From Halobaculum marinum (lineage in GTDB: Archaea > Halobacteriota > Halobacteria > Halobacteriales > Haloferacaceae): a stretch of 64,000 bases of DNA. The stretch covers positions 2,790,001 to 2,854,000 of the forward strand of contig NZ_CP119989.1 in assembly GCF_029338555.1 (NCBI RefSeq). The letters are read 5' to 3'. Every line of letters starts with the position of its first letter. The stretch's first letter is position 1. The notes under the pieces are model-generated. The model did no database searches. It was not told the origin of the DNA and saw nothing but the letters and a program-made list of their open reading frames with translations. This document shows, in pieces, positions 8,952 through 17,983 of the stretch. The position numbers and the translations under genes were made by a program.

Positions 8952-9890
8952 ATGGCTTCACAGTATGCTGACGACGCTGACATCTCCGAGGTCGACACTG
9001 GGCTGGACACCGACGTGGACATCCAGTCGGAACTCGACGAGGAGATGGCCGACATGGACACAGACACCGTCGACGCGTTGTCCGGGCTGCAGGCCGCGTC
9101 GGAGCAGGTGGCGGGGTCGACCGTAGAGATCGCCGGCCTCGCGCGCGTCCAGTCCGACGACATGCACACGGTGACCAACGAGATGACGAATCTCTCGGCG
9201 GCCATCGAGGAGGTCGCGTCGTCCGCCGAGCAGGTCGCGGTCGCCGCCGAGTCCGCCGAGGAGGCCGCCGAAGAGGGTGAGGAGGCCGCCGAGGAGGCGA
9301 TGGAGGCGATCCGTGCGGTCGCCGACGCCGCCGACTCGATGACCTCCGGCATCGAGCGCATCGGTCGGCGGATCGAGGACATCGACGAGTTCGTCGACGT
9401 GATCGACGGGATCGCCGAGCAGACGAACCTGCTCGCGCTCAACGCCAACATCGAGGCCGCGCGCGCCGGCACCGAGGGCGACGGCTTCGCCGTCGTCGCG
9501 AACGAGGTGAAGGCGCTCGCCGAGGACTCTCAGAACGAGGCAGAGGCGATCGAGAGCACCGTCGACGAGATCAAAGGCGAGATGGCAGAGGTCGTCGACG
9601 AGATCGAAGGGAGCAACGACCGCATCGAGCGCGGCGTCGACAAGACCGAGGCGGCGATGGACCACCTCAGCGAGATTTCCGACACGGTGTCGGAGGCGTC
9701 GGCGGGCGTCAGTGAGGTCGCCCGCGCGACCGACGAGCAGGCCGCCTCCGCCGAGGAGGTGTCCGCGATGGTCGAGGGCGCCGCGGAGGCCGCCGAGGAG
9801 ATCGCCAGCGAGGCAGACGAGATCTCCGAGGCGGTGGAAGAACAGACCAACGAGATCGGCTCGGTCGTCGAGTCCCTCTCAGACGCCTGA
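8952..9890 (+). CDS. Soluble methyl-accepting transducer (Htr-type)
   Basis: 312 residues, almost entirely coiled coil. The signalling hairpin tip EQTNLLALNANIEAARAG is intact, so it should couple to CheA/CheW. No transmembrane segment and no recognisable PAS, GAF or globin sensor precede it; only about 60 acidic residues are available at the N-terminus. Heptad-rich flanks with EE/AE pairs are likely methylation helices. Soluble Htrs occur in haloarchaea, but this one has a minimal input region. An AT-rich promoter (TTAATAA around 8905) lies upstream. Confidence 0.9.
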   Translation: MASQYADDADISEVDTGLDTDVDIQSELDEEMADMDTDTVDALSGLQAASEQVAGSTVEIAGLARVQSDDMHTVTNEMTNLSAAIEEVASSAEQVAVAAESAEEAAEEGEEAAEEAMEAIRAVADAADSMTSGIERIGRRIEDIDEFVDVIDGIAEQTNLLALNANIEAARAGTEGDGFAVVANEVKALAEDSQNEAEAIESTVDEIKGEMAEVVDEIEGSNDRIERGVDKTEAAMDHLSEISDTVSEASAGVSEVARATDEQAASAEEVSAMVEGAAEAAEEIASEADEISEAVEEQTNEIGSVVESLSDA

Positions 9891-9988
9891 GGCTGCCGTC
9901 GGCGGCAACGCCTTCTCGTGACGCCATCGTCGACAGCGGTGCGTCCGGGACGCCCCATCCCGGCGGGCGGTGGAAGGCCCGGACGCGG

Positions 9989-11968
9989 TCACGGACCCGT
10001 GACGAAGAACAGGAGGACGGAGATCGCCAGCGACGCGAGGACGACCGCCGCCGCGAGCGCGCCGCCCATCGAGACGGCGGCGTTGGCGTGGCTGGCGAGC
10101 GACTCGGTCCGGTCGTTCCCGAACACGGTCACCTCGGCGTGCTCGGTCGCCATCCCCGCCTCGACCGGTTCGGCGTCTGTCGTCGCCTCGCGCACCACGT
10201 CGACGACCACGTCGGTCAACTCGTCGTGGTCGACGACGGCGCCGACCTGGTTGTCCGCTTCGACGGTGTTGACGACGTGCGTATCGGTAGTGAGCACCTC
10301 CGCGTCGTCGACGCCGACGCGGTCGACTACGGCCTCGACGAGCACGTCCCGCAGCCCCGGTTCCATGTTGTTGCCGTCGACGAGGACGTAGGCGGTCGTC
10401 TGTGCGGCGTCGGGGTCGGCGTCGTCGGCGTCGCCGGTGTCGACCGCACTCGCGCCCGACTCGGGGTCGGTCGCCACCTCGGTGACCATCGCGCGGATGC
10501 CGAGCGGACCGATCCCCTCTGCCGGCACCCAGTCGGTGGGCTCCCAGGCGACGCCGATCGAGAGGTCGCCGCGGGGCGCGACCGCGAGTCGGTCGCCGGC
10601 CTCGCCGGCGGCCCGGATCATGTCGAACGAGCGGACCGACCCGGGCGTCACGTGGCCCAGGTCCGGGCCGTCGAGTCCGTTGTTGGAGTTGTGCGCGTCC
10701 GCGAGCAGCACGTCGCCGAGGCCGCCGGTGCGCGCCTCCGCGGCGGTCGAGAGCCCTACCGCGTACTCCACGTCGTCGGCGAAGCCCGGTGCGAACGTGG
10801 AGACGAGGAGCGCGTCGTCGCCGAACCCCTGCCCGAGTAGCGACGCCTCGCCGGCGTCGGCCCGGAGGCTCTCGGTGGCGTCGCGCGAGTAGGTGAGGCG
10901 GTCGTACGCCCGGTCGGCGGCGTCGATGACGGTGTCGACTTCGCGTTCGGTGACGAGGTTGAAGTCGTGGCCGGCGGTCGCGTGCGGCGGGAACGCCAGC
11001 CCCTCGGTGGCGTCGGCGACGCGGACCGGGAGGTTGCCGCCGCCAATCTCGCCCATCGGCCCCGGGTGGATCATCGGGAGCACCCAGCGGGCCTTCTCGG
11101 TGTCGTCGGGGGTGCGAAACGAGAGGACGGTGACGGGGACGACGGCCTCCTCGCCCAACTGCTCGAAGAAGTCCTCCAACTCGCGAGTCCCCTCGGCGAT
11201 GTGGCCGATGAACCCGCGGAGGAAGTCGAGCACGCTGACCCCGAGCGTGTTGCGCCACGGGCGGTCGACGACGTAGAGGAACGTCCACACGCCCGCGGCG
11301 TACAGCACCGACGTCAAGCCGAGGACGACGAAGTGGTCGGGGCTGATCGCCGACAGCTCAGCGGGTGCCTCGCCGGGTCGCGCGAGGTACGGCATGAGGA
11401 ACGTGTCGAGCAGGGGGCCGCTCACCTCCAACAGGCTGAGCGTCCCGCTGTAGACGAACAGCAGCACCGCGGCGGTGGCGCTCTGGAGGCTGGCGGGCAC
11501 CGCCGCGACGAGGATGGACGACTGCGACACCGCCATGATGACCAGCAGGCGGATGGCGAACACCGACGCGAGCGCGACGACGAGCACGTCGAAGACGAAC
11601 CGCTGGCCGAGCGGGGTGAGGTACGCGAGCAGCGCGCCCACGGTGAGGAACGCGACGATGATCACCTCACACACCAGCGCCAGCAGCGACGAACGGTTCG
11701 GCGTCAACTTCCCGCCGACGAGTCTGTCCACCCACGCGGTGCCGAGGCCGGCGACGATGGTCGGGATGCCAATGAAGAACACGCCCTCCCAGGCGTCGCG
11801 CCCGACGAACAGCACGCCGCGCCACACCTGCGTGGTCTCGGGGCGCTCGAACGCGCCGATCCCAGCGACTGCGGCGAGGAGGAGGGCGAACGCGACCGAC
11901 GTGTACCACGACGGGGCGCGGAAGATGAACCGCGACAGCCCGGCGAGGTTGCTCTGGGTCGCTGTCAT
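9989..11968 (-). CDS. DUF2070 membrane protein
   Basis: 659 residues. About seven hydrophobic helices lie in the first 270 residues, then a large soluble domain, then a final helix at the C-terminus. The soluble domain contains IHPGPMGEIGGGNLP, LADAHNSNN and PRGDLSIG segments typical of archaeal DUF2070 (COG3356, described as related to the neutral ceramidase superfamily). The enzymatic role is unproven. The ATG at 11968 (MTATQSN) is preferred to an in-frame ATG 48 bases earlier, which adds a basic, non-conserved-looking stretch. Confidence 0.85.
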   Translation of the reverse strand: MTATQSNLAGLSRFIFRAPSWYTSVAFALLLAAVAGIGAFERPETTQVWRGVLFVGRDAWEGVFFIGIPTIVAGLGTAWVDRLVGGKLTPNRSSLLALVCEVIIVAFLTVGALLAYLTPLGQRFVFDVLVVALASVFAIRLLVIMAVSQSSILVAAVPASLQSATAAVLLFVYSGTLSLLEVSGPLLDTFLMPYLARPGEAPAELSAISPDHFVVLGLTSVLYAAGVWTFLYVVDRPWRNTLGVSVLDFLRGFIGHIAEGTRELEDFFEQLGEEAVVPVTVLSFRTPDDTEKARWVLPMIHPGPMGEIGGGNLPVRVADATEGLAFPPHATAGHDFNLVTEREVDTVIDAADRAYDRLTYSRDATESLRADAGEASLLGQGFGDDALLVSTFAPGFADDVEYAVGLSTAAEARTGGLGDVLLADAHNSNNGLDGPDLGHVTPGSVRSFDMIRAAGEAGDRLAVAPRGDLSIGVAWEPTDWVPAEGIGPLGIRAMVTEVATDPESGASAVDTGDADDADPDAAQTTAYVLVDGNNMEPGLRDVLVEAVVDRVGVDDAEVLTTDTHVVNTVEADNQVGAVVDHDELTDVVVDVVREATTDAEPVEAGMATEHAEVTVFGNDRTESLASHANAAVSMGGALAAAVVLASLAISVLLFFVTGP

Positions 11969-12156
11969 ACGCGTTGACGCTGAGGAACGCGGTCCGCCCC
12001 TAAAAAGCAGGCGCACTCGTCGCGTGAACCGTTAGCGACCGTCGGGGGGCTTCCGCGGTCGTGTGCGGACGCGGGTCGTCGGTCGAGCTATCAACACGTG
12101 CAAGCAACACAAAACCGCAAGACTGCACGCCGAATCGGAGCAATCGAACGCCGGAG

Positions 12157-12711
12157 TTACTCGCAGATGGCGACGAAGTTCTCGAAGACCTCCTGGCCGC
12201 GCTCGGTGTGGCTCACTTCGGGGTGCCACTGGACGCCGTACAGGTCGCGCTCGGGGTCGCTCATCGCCTCGACGCCGCAGACGTCGCTGTCGGCGGTGAC
12301 GTGGAACCCCTCGGGCACCTCGACGACCTCGTCGGCGTGGCTCGCCCACGTGCGCGTCTCGGGTGCGAGCGACCCGACGAGCGGGTCGTCCGGGTCGGTG
12401 ATCCGCACGTCCACGTCGGCGTAGCCGCCGTAGTCGCCGGACTCGACGCGCCCACCGAGCTCCTTGGCGATGAACTGCAGGCCCAGACAGATGCCCAGGA
12501 CGGGCACGTCGAGGTCGAGGTACTCCGCACACCGACCGACCCGGTCCATGTCCGGGCCGCCCGAGAGGACGATGCCGTCGGCGTCGATGTCGGCGGGGTC
12601 GGTGTCGTTGTCGAGGATGTCGGTGTCGACGCCCACGTCGCGCAGAGCGCGACCCTCCAGGTGCGTGAACTGTCCGTGGTTGTCGATGACCACGATACGC
12701 GGCTCGCTCAT
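12157..12711 (-). CDS. guaAA: GMP synthase, glutamine amidotransferase subunit
   Basis: Class I glutaminase of 184 residues that releases ammonia for the separate archaeal ATP-pyrophosphatase subunit in the XMP to GMP step. The nucleophile Cys75 is in LGICLGLQF and the catalytic His-x-Glu is in VQWHPEVS. Length matches the archaeal split-subunit form. The synthetase subunit (GuaAB) is not in this window. Confidence 0.93.
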   Translation of the reverse strand: MSEPRIVVIDNHGQFTHLEGRALRDVGVDTDILDNDTDPADIDADGIVLSGGPDMDRVGRCAEYLDLDVPVLGICLGLQFIAKELGGRVESGDYGGYADVDVRITDPDDPLVGSLAPETRTWASHADEVVEVPEGFHVTADSDVCGVEAMSDPERDLYGVQWHPEVSHTERGQEVFENFVAICE

Positions 12712-12807
12712 ACCGTGGGTTGCGCGGACGTGGTGAAAAGCGACCCGCTTCGCGCTCGGGGATGCACGGACGTGCCTACCTCTGCGGTCGAGTCGGGGAC
12801 GGCGGCC

Positions 12808-13368
12808 TCACCCGTCCTCCCCGTAGCGCTCGCCCGCCGTCGAGAACCCCAACTCCCCCAACTCGTCGGTGCGGCGCCCCTCGCGCTCGGCGACGGCCTC
12901 CGGGTCCGGACTCGCGTCGTCGTCGATGCGCGCGAACGACTTGTGGACCTTCGTGTGACACCACCGGCAGAGGCCGACGGTGATCTCGTGTGAGAGGCTC
13001 CGATCCGCGTCGCCGTCGTGCGGTTTGCGTCCGCTACTTGCAGCCCCCTCGCCGTACGAGAGGTGGTGTGCTTCGATCAGGGGCCGCCGCTCGTCGTGGG
13101 CGATGCGCACCTCTTCGAGGCCGCACCGGACACACGCCTTGGCGTCGCTCGTCGACCGGTAGTGGGGGCAGTCGGCCCAGTCCACATCCTCGTCGGCGAC
13201 GACGCAGGCGTAGTCGTCGCGGCGGCGCGCGGCCGCGAACGTCGGGTCGTCGCCCGCCCTGTCGAGCGCGAACCGACACCGACCGTCGTCGGTCAGGTGG
13301 TCACAGCGCCCGGCGTACTCGTACGGGTCGTCGACGCCGACGGGCGTGCCGTCCGGCGTACGCTCCAT
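12808..13368 (-). CDS. HNH-like zinc-binding protein (haloarchaeal family)
   Basis: 186 residues. Cys/His clusters (CDHLTDDGRCRF, CVVADEDVDWADCPHY) precede an HNH-type core: CVRCGLEE, then EAHHLSY, then LCRWCHTKVHKS. That core (paired CxxC and HH/H) resembles HNH endonucleases. It may belong to the haloarchaeal family annotated DUF7097 (from memory). Nuclease activity is not shown, and the N-terminal Cys cluster could make it a general zinc protein. A small zinc-knuckle gene lies just upstream on the same strand. Confidence 0.7.
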   Translation of the reverse strand: MERTPDGTPVGVDDPYEYAGRCDHLTDDGRCRFALDRAGDDPTFAAARRRDDYACVVADEDVDWADCPHYRSTSDAKACVRCGLEEVRIAHDERRPLIEAHHLSYGEGAASSGRKPHDGDADRSLSHEITVGLCRWCHTKVHKSFARIDDDASPDPEAVAEREGRRTDELGELGFSTAGERYGEDG

Positions 13369-13401
13369 GGACGAGCGAGCGTCGCCCTCGGTGAAAAAGC
13401 C

Positions 13402-13545
13402 TCACTCCCGCGGGACGCTGATGTCCTGCAGGTCGCCGCCGCAGTCGCTACAGGTTCCGGGGCTGTGCGACGCCTCGACGCGTGCTGAGCACTCCCGACA
13501 CTCGAACACGCGCACCGATCCGGCTTGGTATGGGTCGGAGCGCAT
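13402..13545 (-). CDS. 47-residue rubrerythrin-like zinc protein
   Basis: Read by hand from the ATG at 13545: the protein has two CxxC pairs (CREC and CSDC) about 20 residues apart, separated by ARVEASHSPGT and followed by GGDLQDISVPRE. This is the small rubredoxin/rubrerythrin-like zinc-knuckle type widespread in haloarchaea (I recall DUF7129). It ends 33 bases before the HNH-like gene and probably shares its transcript. Upstream, TTAATACTGT near 13570 could be the promoter. Confidence 0.8.
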   Translation of the reverse strand: MRSDPYQAGSVRVFECRECSARVEASHSPGTCSDCGGDLQDISVPRE

Positions 13546-13631
13546 GGGCGTGTTAACGTGTCGCACAGTATTAACGTCGTCGGTGAGCCGACAAGACGCT
13601 CCGATCCCCGACGCTGTCTGGCGATTCTCTG

Positions 13632-14747
13632 TCAGGCCTCGCCGCGCTCCATCGCCGCCGCGAGGTCACGCAATCGGGTGACGCGGTCGGCGGCGGGCGG
13701 GTGTGAGCGCGTCTCGACGCGGAAGCCGAACGGGTCGGCGGCGTCGTCTGCGTCGGTGGCGTCGTCCGCGTCGACGGTGCCCGACTCTGCGTCTCGAACG
13801 GAGGCGTCGTCGGGCGCGTCGAAGCCGCCGGGGAGGAAGCAGAGTCCGTGGAGTCCCGCGATTCGCTCGCGGCGTGCCGTCGGCTGTGCAGCGTCGCGGG
13901 CGTCCGCCGTCGGTGCCGCGGTCGCGTCGCCGAGGCGTTCGAGCAGGGTCGCGAGCGTCGCGGGCGACCCGGTGAGGCGGGCGGCGGCGCGGTCGGCGGC
14001 GAACTCCCGCGTGCGCGACAGCGACCGCGCGAGGAACACCACCGGCGTCGCGAGCACGCCCAGGACGACGCCGCCGAGCAGGAGCACCGCGCCCGCGCCG
14101 ACGACGAACGAGCCCAGCGAGGTGGCAGAGAGTGCCGGCCCCGGGAGCGAGGGAGCGGCGAGCGCGTAGAGGGCGACGCCGCCGCCGACGGCGACCAACG
14201 TGCGGGCACCCGGCGCGTCGTCGAGGCCCAGGTCGCGCCACAGCGAGTAGTCGCCGTTGACGAGCGCCGGGAGGAACGCGGCGGCGGTGAGGACCGTCGC
14301 GTCGCGGTTGCGCAGGTGGGCGAGTTCGTGCGCGAGGACGGCGTCGAGTTCGTCGTCCGAACAGGCGTCGAGCAGGCCAGTCGAGACGACGACGGTCCCT
14401 CGTCCGGCGCCGGCTACCGAACAGCTGTTCGGCGTGTCGCTGTCGACGACCGCGAGGCGCGCTGTCGGCGCGTCGAGTCCCTGGGAGAGGCGGTCGAGTC
14501 GGCGGTAGAGGTCGGGGAACGCTTCGCGGTCGACGACGCGGGCACCGGTGCCCGCGAGCAGGTCGTGTCGGACGTATCGGACCTGCACGACGAGCGCGAT
14601 CGCGACGATCGGAATCGCAAGCAGGAACGGCGAAACGGAGAGCCACGGGGCGACCAGCGCGGCCGCGGCGAGCGCGAACGCGCCGGTGAACAGCAGGGTG
14701 GCGAACCCGGTGGCGGCAGTGTGGAGGGCGAGCGAGCGGTCGACCAT
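13632..14747 (-). CDS. M48 family metalloprotease (HtpX-like)
   Basis: 371 residues. Two N-terminal hydrophobic helices are followed by the zinc-protease motif HELAH (in VLAHELAHLRNRD), two more central helices and the downstream Glu ligand region SRTREFAADRAA. These define a membrane-bound M48 peptidase acting on membrane proteins. The ATG at 14747 (MVDRSLAL) fits the TATA spacing. It is divergent from the DUF4129 operon and shares a 58-base intergenic region with it. Confidence 0.88.
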   Translation of the reverse strand: MVDRSLALHTAATGFATLLFTGAFALAAAALVAPWLSVSPFLLAIPIVAIALVVQVRYVRHDLLAGTGARVVDREAFPDLYRRLDRLSQGLDAPTARLAVVDSDTPNSCSVAGAGRGTVVVSTGLLDACSDDELDAVLAHELAHLRNRDATVLTAAAFLPALVNGDYSLWRDLGLDDAPGARTLVAVGGGVALYALAAPSLPGPALSATSLGSFVVGAGAVLLLGGVVLGVLATPVVFLARSLSRTREFAADRAAARLTGSPATLATLLERLGDATAAPTADARDAAQPTARRERIAGLHGLCFLPGGFDAPDDASVRDAESGTVDADDATDADDAADPFGFRVETRSHPPAADRVTRLRDLAAAMERGEA

Positions 14748-14772
14748 GTTCGTCTCCAACAGGTCCCCGAGG

Positions 14773-14784
14773 AAACAAATACTT
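14773..14784. promoter_or_regulatory. AT-rich box shared by two divergent promoters
   Basis: AAACAAATACTT is the only AT-rich stretch in the 58 bases between the M48 start (14747) and the DUF4129 start (14806). It sits about 26-37 bases from one and 22-33 from the other, right for a TATA box on both strands and leaderless transcripts in both directions. Confidence 0.5.
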
Positions 14785-14805
14785 CCGGGAACGACAGATG
14801 CACAG

Positions 14806-15891
14806 ATGGGATACGACCCCGCTCGTGTCGCCCTCGCCCTCCTCGCTGTCGGCGTCGTCGCGGTGTCTGCGACGCTGTTCCCGGCCGCCGGCCTCGGTTC
14901 GTACCCGGCGGCAGACCGGACCGGCGGCGTCTCCGGAACGACCGGCGACGGAGGAGTCGGCGGCACAACGCCCGCATCGGCGACGACCCCCACGGCCACC
15001 CCGGATCCGAGTTCCGGGACCGACGGCGGAACCGCCACACCCACGGCCACCCCGACGCCCACGGCCACGCCGACCCCGGAGCCAGCGGCGAACTACGACA
15101 CCGGCGGCGGCGGGTTCGGCGGCGTCGCGGGGCTGCTGTTCGGACTCCTCTGTGTCCTGCTGGTCGGCAGCGTCGGCGGCGTGCTGGTCCTCTCGGGGCG
15201 CTACGCCGTGAACGCCGACGAGTTGCCGGCGGGACGGCTCCCCCGACTCCGACTCGCGGTGCGTGCGGTCCCCCAGACCACGATGGCGGTGCTGGTCGGC
15301 GCCGGGTCGACCGCCGCGACCGCCGCGGAGACGCTCGGGTCGGTTGCCGGCGCACTCGGCGGGAGTCTCGCTACCGGAACTGGGACCGTCCTGGGTGGGT
15401 TCGGGCGCGCGCTGGCGGCCGTCCCGACCGCACTCGCGGCGCTGTCGCTCCCCTCGCTGTCGCTGTCGGGGCTGTTCTCCGGCATCGGCTCGCCCCCGGG
15501 GAGCACGGGCCGGCGACCGAGCGGTCGGTCGAAGACCGGCGGCGGCGCCTCGACGGCGACCTCGGGTGAACCGACCGAACCGGACCCGCCCGAGACGATA
15601 CGGGAGGCGTGGCGCCGCTTCCGGGCGGCCGTCCCGGGGCGTGACAAGGAGTCGTGGACGCCGGGCGACCTCGCACGGCGCGCGACCGACCGCGGCTACC
15701 CCCGCGACGCCGTCGACGCGCTGACGGAGGCGTTCCGCGGCATCCGGTACGGGAACTGGGCGGTCACCCCCGAACGCCGCGACCGCGCGCTGGACGCCTA
15801 CGACCGGGTCCGGCGCACGCTCGACGGCGGCCCCGGCGACGAAGACGGTGACGCTGGTGACACCGGAGACGCCGGAGGGGACGACCGATGA
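14806..15891 (+). CDS. DUF4129 membrane protein (cluster 1)
   Basis: 361 residues: an N-terminal hydrophobic segment, a Thr/Pro-rich low-complexity linker (ATPT repeats), a second helix at about residues 105-128, and a C-terminal DUF4129 domain (about 262-345) with REAWRRFRAA and LTEAFRGIRYGNWAVTPERR. DUF4129 proteins are often found with transglutaminase, MoxR and DUF58 genes. First gene of a coupled four-gene operon whose order is repeated at 28.5-32 kb. Confidence 0.85.
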   Translation: MGYDPARVALALLAVGVVAVSATLFPAAGLGSYPAADRTGGVSGTTGDGGVGGTTPASATTPTATPDPSSGTDGGTATPTATPTPTATPTPEPAANYDTGGGGFGGVAGLLFGLLCVLLVGSVGGVLVLSGRYAVNADELPAGRLPRLRLAVRAVPQTTMAVLVGAGSTAATAAETLGSVAGALGGSLATGTGTVLGGFGRALAAVPTALAALSLPSLSLSGLFSGIGSPPGSTGRRPSGRSKTGGGASTATSGEPTEPDPPETIREAWRRFRAAVPGRDKESWTPGDLARRATDRGYPRDAVDALTEAFRGIRYGNWAVTPERRDRALDAYDRVRRTLDGGPGDEDGDAGDTGDAGGDDR

Positions 15892-16730
15892 TCCGCGGCT
15901 CGGTCGACGCACGCGACGCGCTCGCGGTGCTGGCGACCGTCGCGGGCGTCGGTGCACTCGCGGTCCTGCTGGTGGTGCCGGTCGAGTGGGTGCCCGCCGG
16001 CGTCGGCGTCCGGCCCGTGCTGTGGCTGTTCGGAGTCGCCGCCGTCTGCGTCGCCGGCTGGCTGGTGCGCGACCTGATCGTTCCGCCGCCGCGCCACGGG
16101 TCGCGGGTCGGCGACGACCCCCGCCGCGAGTGGGACGCTCCGCTCGTCGACGACGACCCGGAGGCGATAGAGCTCGGCGACGACCGACCGCTCGGCGACG
16201 CCATCACCGTCGCCGCCGGCGACGACGACAGGCTGTCGAGCGAACGCGGTCCCCGCCCGGTAGTGGCACGAGCGCGCGCCCGGCGGCACCTCCACGACGC
16301 CGCAATCCACGCGGTCGCGACCGCCGAGAGCGTCGACGAGTCGACCGCCGAGCGCCGCGTCGACCGCGGCGAGTGGACCGACGACGTTCGGGCCGCCGCG
16401 TACCTCTCGGAGACGGCGACGCCGTCTATTCCGCCGACGACGCGACTGCGCGACTGGCTCGCCGGCGAGCGGACCGCCCGGTGCGTCCGCGCGACCGTCC
16501 GAGAACTGGAACGACTCGACCGCCGTGCGCGGCGCGGCCACCGTCCCAACGAGCGAAACAGACGCGCGATAAGCGACGAGCGCACCGACGACGCAGCCAC
16601 AGCGGGTGCGTCTTCGACGGACACCGGGTGGGATAGCGCTGACGACGACAACACCGACGACGACCGCACGACCTACGGCGAGCGGGTGTATCCGAAGCCC
16701 GCGACGGAGGCGACGGAGGTGTCGCGGTGA
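15888..16730 (+). CDS. DUF7269-type membrane protein (cluster 1)
   Basis: 280 residues, ATGA overlap with the DUF4129 gene. Two N-terminal helices are followed by a charged cytoplasmic region with GEWTDDVRAAAYLSE and PPTTRLRDWLAGE. The protein at 30329-30991 has the matching GTWTDDPVAAWF and PPAARLRRLL, so they are paralogues. The family name is from memory. The last 70 residues are acidic and probably disordered. Function unknown; context says membrane partner of DUF58. Confidence 0.75.
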   Translation: MIRGSVDARDALAVLATVAGVGALAVLLVVPVEWVPAGVGVRPVLWLFGVAAVCVAGWLVRDLIVPPPRHGSRVGDDPRREWDAPLVDDDPEAIELGDDRPLGDAITVAAGDDDRLSSERGPRPVVARARARRHLHDAAIHAVATAESVDESTAERRVDRGEWTDDVRAAAYLSETATPSIPPTTRLRDWLAGERTARCVRATVRELERLDRRARRGHRPNERNRRAISDERTDDAATAGASSTDTGWDSADDDNTDDDRTTYGERVYPKPATEATEVSR

Positions 16731-17983
16731 GCGTCCGCACTCGGTCGCGGTGGCTCCCCGGCCTGCTGGCGGCGCTGGCGTGTGCGTTCGGCGGGGTGGC
16801 GTTCGGCGACCCGGTCGTGTTCCTCGCGTCTGGCGTCGGCCTCGCGTACGTCGCCTACGGCGCCGTCGCGGGCGAGCCGTCGCCGGACGCGCTCGTCGTC
16901 GAGCGGCGCGTGAGCGACGACGAACCGCGAGCGGGCGACGAGGTGAGCGTCACCGTGGAGGCGTTCAACGCCAGCGAGGCGCACCTGCCGGACGTGCGCG
17001 TCGTGGACGACACGCCCGAGGGCGTGGCCGTCGTCGACGGTTCGCCGCGCGCGGGCGGGACGCTCGCACCGGGCGAGTCGCTCTCGGTGGAGTACGACCT
17101 CCGCGCGCGCCGCGGCACCCACGAGTTCGGGGAGTGCGTCGCCGTCGCGCGCACGCTCACCGGCGCGAGCGAGGTGCGCGCGACCGCGGGCGCCGGCGAC
17201 ACGCTCGCCGTCCGCTCGGGCGGCGACGCGCTCGCGCTTCGCGAGCAGACCGAGTCCGCGGTCGGTCGCGTCGAGACGGACGACGCCGGGGAGGGAGTCG
17301 CCTTCCACTCCGTGCGCGCGTACCAGCACGGCGACCCCGTCAAGCGCGTCGACTGGCGGCGGTTCGCCCGGACCGGCGAACTGTCGACCGTCGAGTACCG
17401 CGAGGAGCGCGCCGCCACGGTCGTCCTCGTCGTCGACGTGCGCGAGGAGAGCCGGCGGGTGCGGGCGCCCGGCGAGTCCGACACCGGGCGGCTGAGCCGC
17501 GACGCGGCGGTCGAGTTGGCGGGAGAGCTCCTGTCGCGCAACGACGCCGTCGGTGTCGCCGTCTGGGGCGAGGAGGGCGGCTACCTCCCACCCAGCCGGG
17601 ATCGGGAGGTCGCCGCCCACAGCATCGAGCGACTGCTGGCGGAGCCGGCACACGTCCCCGCGGACCTGGATCTGCGGATGCGTGGCCTGTGGCGCCCGGC
17701 GACGCTCGCCCGGCACCTGCCGGGGAGCGCCCAGATCGTCTGCTGTACGCCGCTGGCGGACGACCGACCCGTCGAGGCCGCCGAGACGTGGGTCGCGAAC
17801 GGGCACGCCGTGACGGTCGTGTCGCCAGACCCCACCAGCGACACCCACGGGGGGCGCGTCGCCGCGCTCGACCGGCGCCGCAGGGCGCGCGAACTGCGCG
17901 GGTTCGGCGCGCGGGTGGCCGACTGGTCGCCCGGCGAACCCCTCGCTGCCGCGGTCGAACGCGCGGGGGCGCGGTGGCGATGA
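16727..17983 (+). CDS. DUF58 domain protein (cluster 1)
   Basis: 418 residues, GTG start overlapping the previous stop (GTGA). Two N-terminal helices, a beta-rich CARDB-like segment (SVTVEAFNASEAHLPDVRVV), then the DUF58 hallmark HSVRAYQHGDPVKRVDWRRF followed by a von Willebrand A-like domain beginning VVLVVDVREES. The metal-binding DxSxS motif is not intact there. DUF58 proteins usually work with MoxR ATPases in assembling or maturing surface or metal-containing complexes; the substrate is unknown. Confidence 0.88.
   Translation: MSVRTRSRWLPGLLAALACAFGGVAFGDPVVFLASGVGLAYVAYGAVAGEPSPDALVVERRVSDDEPRAGDEVSVTVEAFNASEAHLPDVRVVDDTPEGVAVVDGSPRAGGTLAPGESLSVEYDLRARRGTHEFGECVAVARTLTGASEVRATAGAGDTLAVRSGGDALALREQTESAVGRVETDDAGEGVAFHSVRAYQHGDPVKRVDWRRFARTGELSTVEYREERAATVVLVVDVREESRRVRAPGESDTGRLSRDAAVELAGELLSRNDAVGVAVWGEEGGYLPPSRDREVAAHSIERLLAEPAHVPADLDLRMRGLWRPATLARHLPGSAQIVCCTPLADDRPVEAAETWVANGHAVTVVSPDPTSDTHGGRVAALDRRRRARELRGFGARVADWSPGEPLAAAVERAGARWR

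Noticed and set aside
15030-15085. Repeated CCACGGCCACCCCGAC units as a variable repeat
   Set aside because: Ordinary Thr/Pro linker of a surface protein; units are short and imperfect.
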